Source: Bemisia tabaci (Eukaryota > Arthropoda > Insecta > Hemiptera > Aleyrodidae). Taken from it: a stretch of 64,000 bases of DNA. The stretch lies in NCBI RefSeq assembly GCF_918797505.1, contig NC_092799.1:28966597-29030596 (forward strand), in the 5' to 3' direction. Both the position numbers and the translations under genes were made by a program. Below, one piece after another: positions 39,048-49,778 of this stretch (positions are counted from its first letter, which is position 1; each line of letters starts with the position of its first letter). The notes under the pieces are model-generated. The model was not told where the DNA came from. It ran no database searches and saw only the letters and a program-made list of their open reading frames with translations.

Positions 39048-40718
39048 GTCATAAATCAGTGATCTGCATTTGAACACAGTAATTGCGACGGTCCCATTGT
39101 ATTTTTAATTTTTTACATGTGTGCACTCTAATGCCTGCGACCATTTAATCACAATCCAATTCCTTTGGTCAGTAAAGTGACTTTAAAACTGAAATGTTGC
39201 CTTTCCTTAATGTTTGATTTGAATTTCTGTAAATAGGCTCAATCATTTTGCACTTGTAATTTTCTGTAAATTTCTGTAAATAGGCTCAATCATTTTGCAC
39301 TTTTTCGATTTCATAAGTGAGTTTTCTTTGTCATGGCTATTTTTTCCTCCAAGTGAACCTCATACAACTGTGAATTTTCATCGTCTGATCATTGATTTGC
39401 AACTATATGCATATATTTGTTATTGAATTTGCAATTTTTGTTTATTTTAAAAAGTATATATTGTTCAGTGCTTGCATCTATTTTCACGACGATTCAATTT
39501 TATCCTCAGCGATGAACATACTTAAAAAATATGTAAATTTGTAAATGTTCCTGTAGCTTGCTTAATTGTGTTTGAAGTCATAATGAAGAAAGATTAACTT
39601 TTCTGAAGAAAGGAAACTTTGTCTTGAATATAAATGTGTACAGTTTTATCTTAATTGCTCTTAATTGTCTCTTCTATTTTATTAAACTGTTACTATATCG
39701 GATACTTAATTTATGAACTGATTTTTATGAACATTGTGAACAGGTTTATCATTTTCATTCGTGCATTTCATAGAAGTATCTCTGCTGGCAGATATATTTC
39801 AAGCATAAAATCAAATTTCTGTCACGTTACTTTTAGCTTAAAAAAAATAAGTGACCCATTCATTTCCGATATGGAATGTAAATTTTTGTTAATATTGCTT
39901 AACATTTTATTTCTATTATTTCTCCCATACAGATGTATTATTGTTCTTGCATTCTGTGCCTACCTGCAATTAATTAATTTTTTTGTTGTGTTTTCTCCCC
40001 TAAATTGTGAAAAATCTTAAAATTGTATCGTGGTGTTCAGCTCAGTACGCTCATCGGTGCAGTGACTCCCTCATTGTGCCACATTTTTAGCTTCCTTAAC
40101 TAATATATTTTTGCTGTATCATAGATTTTTTAAGTTATAATAATAATAATAAACCCTCTCCTCTCCAAAAGACAATTCAGTGGTTCCTCTTTCTTACATT
40201 CCTGTGGATAAAACCAATGCATACTTGCATAGTAACTAATTTATCAACTCCTCTGAATCATATTATGATTATGCCAGGTTCACATTATCCAACTCAAATT
40301 GTTTACTGAAACGAATATGCCATTGTAACAAAATACAACAATGCCTAAGTCCAACTTTCCAAATTTAGCGATAGAAATGAATTCTGCTCCAAAGTATTGT
40401 TCTTGTTACCGTTTCAACTTTTCCCACTCACTTTGAAAGGACATGCTCTGGAGGAGAATTCATCGCTCGCTAAGTTTGGAAAGTTGGAATGAGTGGGGGG
40501 AACAAGATCATCAATTTGAATTTGGCGGGCGAATCAAGCCAGGGAACCTGAGCTCGTGTCACGAGCGCACTCTACTGGCCCACGGTGCAACTAATTGTAA
40601 ATTTAGTTCAAAAAACCGCTACAAGATCGCTGTACTGTCAGCCGTTCTCCTCAAAATCGAACACAGATTTTAACACGGGGTCTTATGGGACTGAGTCATC
40701 CTAATACGTTAGTATATA
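39048..40718. other. 3' region of the THAP transposase gene and intergenic DNA
   Basis: AT-rich sequence without a supportable gene. AATAATAATAATAAA at about 40138-40153 could serve as a polyadenylation signal. A 47-bp-period duplication lies at 39222-39302. I saw no P-element-like terminal repeats. Confidence 0.5.
39222..39302 (+). repeat. Direct duplication, about 32 bases repeated
   Basis: TTTCTGTAAATAGGCTCAAT plus twelve more bases occurs twice, about 47 bases apart, in the probable 3' UTR of the THAP gene. Confidence 0.85.
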
Positions 40719-41918
40719 CAGGGTGAGCGAAAAGTCCCCGACCCCCCCTCTAACTTTTGAACGAATTGAGCTAAGGAAATGAAACTTTGGGAATGTTCCT
40801 ATCTCAATGGAGACCATCTTTTGAGGGGGTCGAAATTTTGGTCCCCCCCTCAGGGGGGGACAGGGGCCCCCCAACTTTTTTTTTTCAAATAGCAACCCCT
40901 ATCTTGTGATACCTCATTCGAAAGAGCATAAAAAACTAAGAATTTTGGCGCAAACCGCAGATCAATATCTCAATTTTTGACCGAGTTATGATAGGTCAAA
41001 GGTCAAATTTGACCTATTTTCAAAAAATCATAACTCCGGTTCAAATTATCGTAAAGAAAAAATAAAACGGGAAAATTTACCAAATTGTGTTCGCTTTTAT
41101 GTAAAAATTTCAGAAATCACTTCGATTTAATTTTAAGGGGGGGCTCGGACCCCCAAACACGTCAATTCAAAGGTCATTCAATTTTCCTGCGAAATAAGCC
41201 AATTTCCTCTGGATTTGCCTCCACATTATCTCAGCAAGGTCAAAATCAGTTCTACATTACGTTGGAAAGTCCCCGAATTTCGGGAAAAGTTAAAAAAACG
41301 AAATTTAAGGTGATTAAATTTGACCGTTTAAATTTCGTTTTTTTAACTTTTCCCGAAATTCGGGGACTTTCCAACGTAATGTAGAACTGATTTTGACCTT
41401 GCTGAGATAATGTGGAGGCAAATCCAGAGGAAATTGGCTTATTTCGCAGGAAAAATTGAATGACCTTTGAATTGACGTATTTGGGGGTCCGAGCCCCCCC
41501 TTAAAATTAAATCGAAGTGATTTCTGAAATTTTTACGTAAAAGCGAACACAATTTGGTAAATTTTCCCGTTTTATTTTTTCTTTACGATAATTTGAACCG
41601 GAGTTATGATTTTTTGAAAATAGGTCAAATTTGACCTTTGACCTATCATAACTCGGTCAAAAATTGAGATATTGATCTGCAGTTTGCGCCAAAATTCTTA
41701 GTTTTTTATGCTCTTTCGAATGAGGTATCACAAGATAGGGGTTGCTATTTGAAAAAAAAAAGTTGGGGGGCCCCTGTCCCCCCCTGAGGGGGGGACCAAA
41801 ATTTCGACCCCCTCAAAAGATGGTCCCCATTGAGATAGGAACATTCCCAAAGTTTCATTTCCTTAGCTCAATTCGTTCAAAAGTTAGAGGGGGGGTCGGG
41901 GACTTTTCGCTCACCCTG
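40719..41918. mobile_element. 1.2-kb foldback transposon, TA target site
   Basis: CAGGGTGAGCGAAAAGTCCC begins a left arm of nearly 600 bases that is an almost perfect reverse complement of the right arm, meeting near 41318. TA flanks both ends (40717-40718 and 41919-41920). The TA target and CAGGGTG ends fit non-autonomous Tc1/mariner-type mobilisation. Near-identity of the arms indicates a recent element. Open frames inside are mirror images of each other and not genes. Confidence 0.88.
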
Positions 41919-41961
41919 TATTCATCCATGACCTATAGCAGCAGCAAGCTTTAATTTGGTT

Positions 41962-42546
41962 CAGTGATCCGATGTCTAGGGATTTTTCCCTAGATCTAGG
42001 GATTTTCCGGAATTTCTAGGGATCTAGGGATTTTTCAGAAAATCTAGGGATTTTTTTTTAAGGTTAAAGCAATAAAAATCGACTCTTTAACCCTCAATTT
42101 CACCAATATCATGAAAAAATATTTTTTCTTCTACATTTTGTAGGCAACACTATTTTCCTTGGTTCCCTGTCTTCTACGAGTTCTAGTTTTCCCCCGTAAA
42201 TTCGCCGGAACATCTGAAACGATTGCGTCACTCGATAAACTCTATATACTTGACAGTTCATCAGAATAAAACAAAAATAATAAGCTCCTCAACTAATATA
42301 TTTTCATTTTATTCTGATTTAGCACTGCAATTAGAGAGGGCGGCAAAATTCAAACGAGCCAATCAGATTTCAATACTGCAAATTGATACATCGAATGACG
42401 TCATAATTCTACGTAAAAAATGGCGGTTTTTTGTAAAATCTAGGGATTTTCTGGGGATTTTTGAGCAAATCTAGGGATCTAGGGATTTTTTCCGAAATCT
42501 AGGGATTTTTTTTCTTCCCGGCTAGGGAATTAATATCGGAACACTG
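41962..42546. mobile_element. Non-autonomous hAT element (585 bp, 8-bp TSD)
   Basis: Ends CAGTGATCCGATGT and, as reverse complement, CAGTGTTCCGATAT are hAT-like. The 8-bp duplication ATTTGGTT flanks it exactly (41954-41961 and 42547-42554). CTAGGGATTTTT-type motifs are repeated many times in direct orientation near both ends, a subterminal arrangement typical of hAT elements. Confidence 0.9.
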
Positions 42547-42663
42547 ATTTGGTTAGGTTTTTTTTTTTTAAATCATGGTCGTTATCGGGCATGGTCGTAA
42601 TTGCCGATGTGCTTAGTTAGAACTCTTGCAAGTGCACACATCATTTCGAATAATAATGAAAGT

Positions 42664-43582
42664 ATGCTAAAAGTGATTCAGAAGAGTCTCTCTACAGTCC
42701 ACACTGCTGCTTCACCGGTCCTGGTAAGTTAAGTAGTATCTATTTTCCAGTCCACCACGCTCCACAGTACTTGGGTAGGCTTTTATTCTCCAGGGGCACT
42801 CAATAATATATTGAAGCAATTTTCTCGCCAAAGCTACCAGCAACCTGGTCGTTGAAATGTTGTGTTTGTCACCTGGACAATATAGGATTTTATAGGAAAG
42901 AACATAGCGTGCTATGCACACGATGGTCAACTTTGTCTGTCATCCCAAATATCTTTGCCGAATGGATCAAGGAAAAGCAGAAGTAACCTCTTGATCTGCC
43001 ATTACTATGTTGTCCATTGCATCCGACACAGGCATAATCATTTATAATCCCATTCCTCTATAGGTACCTAGTCTTGTCTCGTTCAGCTGGCAGACACAGA
43101 ATTTCAATGATAAGGTTGAATATGTTGTAGGCTAAAGTGGTACTTTCACAAAAACTAGGAGAGAATTTACACTAACAATGAGAATATGCGGAGGTTAAAA
43201 GGACTAGCATCTAATACAGTGGCCACCTCCAATCTTGGCTTCCTCTCCTCCTCTTTTTTTGTTTTGTTTGGTTTATGTTTGTTTTTTCTCTGTAGCTTTC
43301 AGAAATCCTTCAAGGCGATATGTCCTGGAACTGCCATTGTCGCCAGAGGCGCCTGCCAGGGCACCATTAGGGTCAATGGATGCTGAACGCCCCCACCTCG
43401 CATTAGGGGGGATAAATGAACCCTACCTTCTACCCCTGCGTGTGTGGGTCAACCCTAGGGGTCCAAACAGCAGGCAGGCGCTGGGGTGTATTGCTCCAGA
43501 GGATCTCAAAATCAACAATCAGAGAAGCAGTCATGAATTAAGAAGAAAAAATACACTAAAATTCAAACCCGTCCTCCTGTAG
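42664..43582 (+). other. Possible two-exon fragment of an unrecognised gene
   Basis: A candidate exon ends at 42723 before GTAAGT, and a second starts at 43296 after a pyrimidine-rich acceptor. In one frame the second exon is open for 94 codons to 43582 (contains ARAPLGSMDAERPHLALGG), and the phases of the junction match. An alternative frame starting at ATG 42664 also splices but stops early. No family recognised. It could be chance. Confidence 0.2.
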
Positions 43583-44218
43583 CGAGTGGCACAACTTCCT
43601 GTAGCAACAATTGCTGCTTAGCATATTGAAGGGGCATTTAAAACATCAGCATATTCATTCCTCTCATTCCAGTCAGGGCAAGCCCAACAATAATTGCGAA
43701 TCAATCGTTAAGATGTTGAACTTTGAACAATGTTCTGATATTTTTTTGCCAATATGTTCTTCAAAATCCATTGTGACGATTACCGTTCAATCAGTCTTCC
43801 TACATTCCGCAGATCAGAACTACAACAATTTCTGGCTCATCTGTAAAAACGCTTATGTGCATAGGTAAACTAATGATACCTACTTACGTTGTTTCTGATC
43901 TGAGTCTGAACTTATGGTTCCAAATTGCCAAATGCAGTTCCTGTCGTGACGGAAACGGTGCTGCGGCACCAAAAATATAGTTACTTAGCGCTTCTCCAAG
44001 AAAACCCGCGCGGAAATCGCGTGTATCATGAATGGGCTTTAATCGCCGCACACTGGACCGAGTCAAGAGGAGAAATCGGACAAAAGCTAGGAACTTTCAA
44101 AGCTTACATTTTCGAAAATAAGAAACAAAAAAGTTTAAGAGAGGTTTCATTGGTTATTTTCCAAAATTTCTCCTTAGAAACATCTCTTATTGAATCTGTG
44201 ACGAAATAAACATCAATA

Positions 44219-46496
44219 GAGGGTTATTCAAAATCGGCGATTTTACCCCCCTCATGGATTTTGCCCGGGGTTGGATGTGTTGTTTCTTATCACAGGACAC
44301 GCCTTTTTCCGGCAACGGCAAGTTGAAAAAAAAAAGTTCCCCTCGCGCTACAGCGTTGCCAAGTTGAAACCGTGACAATACCGTAGGCGGCATAAAAATT
44401 GAGCAATGAATTCGCGGTTTGGACGAAAATTTTCTAAAAAATGCGCGATTCACAGATATGCTCATGTTTTAAATGTCCTGTTAATTTTAACGTACATTGT
44501 TACCAATTTTTCGATTTTTAAATTCGTAAATTTTTACAAAGCCGCAAATATCTCAAAACGTCACATTTTTAATTTGAATAAAAAGTGGTTTAATCGATAG
44601 TTCGTTTCATTTCGCATCCATCGATATATTATACCTCGCATGGAAAGTTTTTGTTTGCGAGATATGACCATTTTTGTAACGGCTTTTTGGAGCGACGACG
44701 CTTTTTGAGCCCAATCAGAGAGGAATTTTAGCCTTCAAAAACACCAAGTAGCATTATTTCTGATGCCGCAATCACACGGCTGAATGTGGGGCCTGAATGT
44801 GGAAGTCATCGGCCTGATGCCTGAATTTTGCGCGTGACGCGCAAAATTCAGCAACGAGGCTCAGCGACCATCTGATAATATCGGATCTGTCTGAACTACT
44901 CGAGTAGATTTGACACAAATCTGGAACAAAATAACTTGAATTTGCGAAATTTCAGTCGTTGAGCGATGACTGTTGTCTCCCACATTCAGGCCACATTCAG
45001 CCGTGTGATTGCGGCATGAGGTTTCTAGTGTAATTTTTCATGCTGAATCCGATTTTAAACTCTTTGTTACAACTTTTCACCCGAAAGTTGCCGAATTTGG
45101 CATAAATGGCTCAATATCGGTCTTTTTTGCGGATTATGGCCTGTGACTTGTCGAGTTGTGTCAATTTCAATTATCACATTTTGAGACTTTGATGGAAAAC
45201 TTCCGCATATCAGTTGATGAATGTAATGTACTTACTACCTAAATGGACCAAGTTCAAAAATAAGAAACAAGGCGCATTGCAATATTGCCAAAATTAAGTG
45301 GATTCGTTGGATTTTTGCAGCAATTGAACATTCTTATTTATCACCCAATACTCAGTTTAAATTTTTACTCTGTACTTAGTTGTGAACAAATAAAGATAAA
45401 TCAAGAAAAGTAATAATGCTCAAGTAAAGAGGACGCCTAAGTATGAGGGTTTTAAATGGAATGAAAGAGTGCCAACTCCCTGAAGAGCTAAGGGAGGACA
45501 GGGCACTGAGGCGGTTAGGCGTCGCAGAGCGCTAAAGAGCGCTGTGGAAGTGATCCTAAAGCATGTATGTAACAATACAATAAATCTCCATACACTCTGT
45601 GTCATTAAAATTATCATAAGAATTTTTCATTCAGTCGGTGAACAGGAGCGTTTGCCAAATGCTACTAAATGTGCCGATTTTGGTGCTTTTTTCCAGTTTG
45701 CCTCTTATCAGCGCGTTAAATTTTGCGATGAGCACAAATTATCGAAGCTTTTTTATAGTAAATTTAACAAGTATTAACTTGGAAAATAACCGATTTTGTC
45801 GTCAGATCAACTACCCTTGGCAAGTCTCAGGCCATAATCCGCAAAAAAGACCGATATTGAGCCATTTATGCCAAATTCGGCAACTTTCGGGTGAAAAGTT
45901 GTAACAAAGAGTTTAAAATCGGATTCAGCATGAAAAATTACACTAGAAACCTCAGAAATAATGCTACTTGGTGTTTTTGAAGGCTAAAATTCCTCTCTGA
46001 TTGGGCTCAAAAAGCGTCGTCGCTCCAAAAAGCCGTTACAAAAATGGTCATATCTCGCAAACAAAAACTTTCCATGCGAGGTATAATATATCGATGGATG
46101 CGAAATGAAACGAACTATCGATTAAACCACTTTTTATTCAAATTAAAAATGTGACGTTTTGAGATATTTGCGGCTTTGTAAAAATTTACGAATTTAAAAA
46201 TCGAAAAATTGGTAACAATGTACGTTAAAATTAACAGGACATTTAAAACATGAGCATATCTGTGAATCGCGCATTTTTTAGAAAATTTTCGTCCAAACCG
46301 CGAATTCATTGCTCAATTTTTATGCCGCCTACGGTATTGTCACGGTTTCAACTTGGCAACGCTGTAGCGCGAGGGGAACTTTTTTTTTTCAACTTGCCGT
46401 TGCCGGAAAAAGGCGTGTCCTGTGATAAGAAACAACACATCCAACCCCGGGCAAAATCCATGAGGGGGGTGAAATCGCCGATTTTGAATAACCCTC
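44219..46496. mobile_element. 2.3-kb foldback element (GAGGGTTATTC ends)
   Basis: GAGGGTTATTCAAAATCGGC at the left is mirrored at the right. Arms of roughly 670 bases match almost perfectly, except that the left arm carries the 253-bp MITE at 44764-45016. The central 45152-45825 is unique and has no recognised gene. Open frames in the arms are mirror duplicates. No clear flanking duplication could be assigned. Confidence 0.85.
44764..45016. mobile_element. 253-bp MITE nested in one foldback arm, TSD TGA
   Basis: TGCCGCAATCACACGGCTGA is mirrored at the right end. The undamaged right arm of the host foldback supplies the empty site and shows that TGA (44761-44763) was duplicated at 45017-45019. 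A 3-bp duplication is compatible with PIF/Harbinger-type elements. Confidence 0.9.
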
Positions 46497-47630
46497 TTTG
46501 AGATTTTAGCGAAAATTTTCATGTCCAACCTCTTCTATTAGCTTGTTCAACCGTGCGCCATCGCACTCCTACATATTTCATAGTTCTCAAGTGGTCGAGG
46601 ACGAACGTAAACAAATTAACTGTTATCATATTGTCAACCCTCGTCCGATAACGTCATTTCCATTTGGTACTATCAGGATCAAATAGCGAGGTTAAGAATT
46701 GTTTCATTAGGTACTTTTTTTTCTAGTTCAAATTAATTCAATCGCATCAGTGAAAGTTTCAGCTTCTCTTCGCCTGATTCTAATCTCAATCGAATTTTTG
46801 CCCTTTAATAATTTAGCGTCCGATTGTTTTTCCTTTGCATCTCGGTGAGTCACTCTTCCAATTCTGAAAGTTGGAAAGCAAATTCCAATTCGGAAGTGAA
46901 ATTTTTATCTTCGCGTTGTTCGGTTGTAATCTCAATCGAATTATTCGAAAGTAGATAGAGGTAGTATGTTCTGATGTACAGATAGGATTTTTTTTTTGTT
47001 CATATTGTTTTCCATCAGCCACTTGAATTACAGGACTGGAGCTCACCTGCGGTATCGAATCCGCTTATCACTTGAAAGAACTACCTCTACCATAATTTAG
47101 AATAATGAGCTTATTGTGTGATTAAATTGAGGCTGCCCGTTACGGCTCTCCGCTCACGAGCGCGCTCGGGCTCGGCAGACTGTACGCTTCATTTACGCTT
47201 CATAAATGCGCCCCCCCGCTTTTCACCTCACGACACGGTGTGACAGCTCAAATAACTGCCCGCGGCTAATTTCCCTCGCCCGTTTTTCGTCCTCAGAAGT
47301 AAGACCCACTTTGTCAGATTTCATCTTATTACCTCACTACAAGAGAGATATATCTGGCGAATCTTCAAGCTCCTGGAGACTTACCGTTTCTCTCACACTC
47401 TATTCCCTTTCCATTTACTCAGGTCAAGCGGTTGAAACGGTTACTAGGTCCAGCTTGATTGATTCCTACCAATCTCTACGTGTAAAGAAGCACATTTGAA
47501 TTCCTTCAAAGCTACACTTTTGTTAAAAAATTATAGAAGGTGGGACGTTTTCACCCATTTAAGCTTTGAACTCGAACAGTTTCAATTTAATACACTCCAG
47601 TTCAAGATATTAGTAATGCGGCTCTGTAGG

Positions 47631-47672
<42 letters not shown>

Positions 47673-48146
47673 ATTACGTAAATAAATAAAAAAATTCAAA
47701 AATACTAGAATAAAATAAAGATGACAACACATTATGAACAGATTTCTCCTCTCACTTTTGTGCCCAACATCGAGACTAATTTTTGCTTTCCATCATTATT
47801 TTCCCCCCCAAGTGTCTCCCTATTATAATTCCTTCTCGGGTCACCATCCACAGTGAGTGGTAACAGCACAATCACCTCTATACAGTCAGTGTCTCCTACT
47901 CACTTCGTGCTGTGCGGTGGCGCGCTAAGGTAAACATTGTGCGCTATCTTTCGAGGGTACTTCACAGTGTAACTATGTACCCTCAAGTCAAGTGTTCGTG
48001 CATTTTTTTTTTTTTTTTTTTAATTAATTTTTTATTTTTTTTTATATTTTTTATTTTTATTTTTTTTTTTTTGTTTATTTTATTTTATATTATTTTATTT
48101 TATTTTTTTTTTGAGTGCAATCTTACTACTAGTAATCTACTCTCGA
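46497..48146. other. No gene recognised; probable region of the Polinton terminus
   Basis: Contains a poly(A) run (about 47631-47670), a long T-rich tract (48003-48110) and a GC-richer stretch at 47120-47300. I could not identify the terminal repeat or target duplication of the Polinton-like element here. Confidence 0.4.
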
Positions 48147-48644
48147 CTAATTTACAGTGTCTCCACTCTCCTCATCTACGTCTTCAAGGGTTGCTCCCAA
48201 GAGGAAGCATTTCATAACAATCCCACTAACTTTCCCCTTGTTACATTTATCATAAAATAGCCAGCAGACACCAAAGAAACCCAGTAAAAGAATAACATAA
48301 ACTATAGGTAAAATAATAGGAGTAGTCTCCTCCACCTCTCTTAACCGATTGCAAAGGATATGAGCATCTTCTATCAAGTGACTCACATAAGCCGCTCGCG
48401 CATCTTGATAAGCTGTATACCCACATTTCTTAACTTTTTCATTTAGTTCACAATTACGTTTTTCTATTTTTTGTTGCCTCACGTTTTTTTCCCAACTCGT
48501 AACATCCTCATTAGGGACACAACTTTTTAAATACGATAACACATCTTTCAAATAATATTGACTATCATCATTTTCATTAAAATATTCATTCAACCACCCA
48601 TAATTCCCACCTAATAAACAAACTAAAAGAATTATAGACTTCAT
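48147..48644 (-). CDS. Small type I membrane protein of a Polinton-like element
   Basis: 165 residues. A hydrophobic N-terminal signal peptide (about 1-17), a Cys-containing ectodomain (C42, C65, C74, C98) with charged helical sequence, one transmembrane segment (about 109-131, PIILPIVYVILLLGFFGVCW) and a short acidic cytoplasmic tail. No family recognised. It is co-oriented with the integrase and fibre-like genes immediately upstream, and is separated from the integrase by a poly(A) run (minus strand). A structural or host-interaction role in the element is only a guess from context. Confidence 0.55.
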   Translation of the reverse strand: MKSIILLVCLLGGNYGWLNEYFNENDDSQYYLKDVLSYLKSCVPNEDVTSWEKNVRQQKIEKRNCELNEKVKKCGYTAYQDARAAYVSHLIEDAHILCNRLREVEETTPIILPIVYVILLLGFFGVCWLFYDKCNKGKVSGIVMKCFLLGATLEDVDEESGDTVN

Positions 48645-48681
48645 TCTAAGAAATGGTACCCCTCCTCAACAAGAACACTCA

Positions 48682-48687
<6 letters not shown>

Positions 48688-48732
<45 letters not shown>
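48688..48732. repeat. Homopolymer T run between two Polinton-like genes
   Basis: About 45 consecutive T (A on the coding strand), between the integrase stop and the membrane protein start. The exact length may be inaccurate in the assembly. Confidence 0.9.
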
Positions 48733-48747
48733 CAAAACAGAACAGTT

Positions 48748-49692
48748 TCAATTTTCGCTTTCCACGTCCTTAGCGTCAATCCATTGATTGTATTTATTAT
48801 CAAATCCAAGCCACTTAACGTAAACTTTGTCTCCTTTTTTCTGTAAAATGTTTTCCACGAGATAAGTATCACGGTACTTAGTCTTTTGTAGTTCCTCCTC
48901 ATAAAATCCACCCTGAATGAGCTGATTGTTCAAATCCCGCAGCTTATATGTGGTCGGTCTTGTCTTCTTCACCTCATCCACGATGAAAACTTCAGTGGTC
49001 CAATTTGGAGTATACCCTTTCTCAAACAAATGTTTGTACTTACTAATACGAACAGGCTGACCAACTTTAAATTTTGTCCTACGTCTTGCAGGAAGACTTA
49101 TTTTTTGTAATTTCAGAATTCTGGCGAGAATTTTTTTTTCATTCTTTTTATTAACGTTGTTAGGTGTGAGACCTAGTGTGCGATGCACCCGATTATTATA
49201 TCTCTTTATAAGTGAATCGATTATGTCGATCCATTTATAACTACCTCGGAGGCTGAATTCCTTCCACATCCAAGTCTTGATTGTACGATTGAACCTCTCA
49301 ACGATGGACGCCTTCAGAGTGGAAAATGAAGAATATAGTTGAATTCTAAAATCCTTCAACACTTTAGACACAGATGAATTAATGAATTCTCCCCCACTGT
49401 CTAGTTGTAAAAACTTAGGAGGAACATCTAGCTTTTCAAGAAATCCTCTTAGAGCGACCGATACTTCTGTACCTGTTTTCGACTTTAGCGCAATCCCGTA
49501 TCCCTTTTTAGAAAAACAATTTATAATTGTCATCAAATATTTGTAACCAGAATTCGCCTCAGCGTATGGTAACATATCAACTAAATCCGCTTGATACAAA
49601 TCATTAAGACCTTTGATAGTAACGGATCTTCTTGGATAATTTTTCCTTACAGGTTTATGAAGTTCATCCACAATCCCAGTTTTTGACCCCAT
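48748..49692 (-). CDS. Polinton/Maverick-type retroviral-like integrase with C-terminal chromodomain
   Basis: 314 residues. The RNase H-fold rve integrase core has candidate catalytic residues D36 or D39 (QADLVDM), D98 (LQLDSGGEF) and E132 (ASIVERFNRTIK), followed by YNNRVHRTLGLTPNNVN as in Polinton integrases. A basic linker leads to a chromodomain (about 275-310: YLVENILQKKGDKVYVKWLG), which could steer insertion through histone marks. Known members join the element's ends to host DNA. The zinc-binding N-terminal domain of retroviral integrases is not evident, and the start may be slightly truncated. The frame is intact. No reverse transcriptase or gag is adjacent, which argues against an LTR retrotransposon. 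Neighbours are a collagen-like fibre gene upstream and a membrane protein downstream. Confidence 0.85.
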   Translation of the reverse strand: MGSKTGIVDELHKPVRKNYPRRSVTIKGLNDLYQADLVDMLPYAEANSGYKYLMTIINCFSKKGYGIALKSKTGTEVSVALRGFLEKLDVPPKFLQLDSGGEFINSSVSKVLKDFRIQLYSSFSTLKASIVERFNRTIKTWMWKEFSLRGSYKWIDIIDSLIKRYNNRVHRTLGLTPNNVNKKNEKKILARILKLQKISLPARRRTKFKVGQPVRISKYKHLFEKGYTPNWTTEVFIVDEVKKTRPTTYKLRDLNNQLIQGGFYEEELQKTKYRDTYLVENILQKKGDKVYVKWLGFDNKYNQWIDAKDVESEN

Positions 49693-49778
49693 CTTTAGTA
49701 ACTTCTTCTACCCTAAGGTTTATTAATACTGCTAATATTTTTCCAAAAAACTTTAATATATCTTCCAAAAGAGAACTA

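Noticed and set aside
44187..46501. Pairs of identical 64-92 residue open frames on opposite strands
   Set aside because: They are mirror images produced by the arms of the foldback at 44219-46496.
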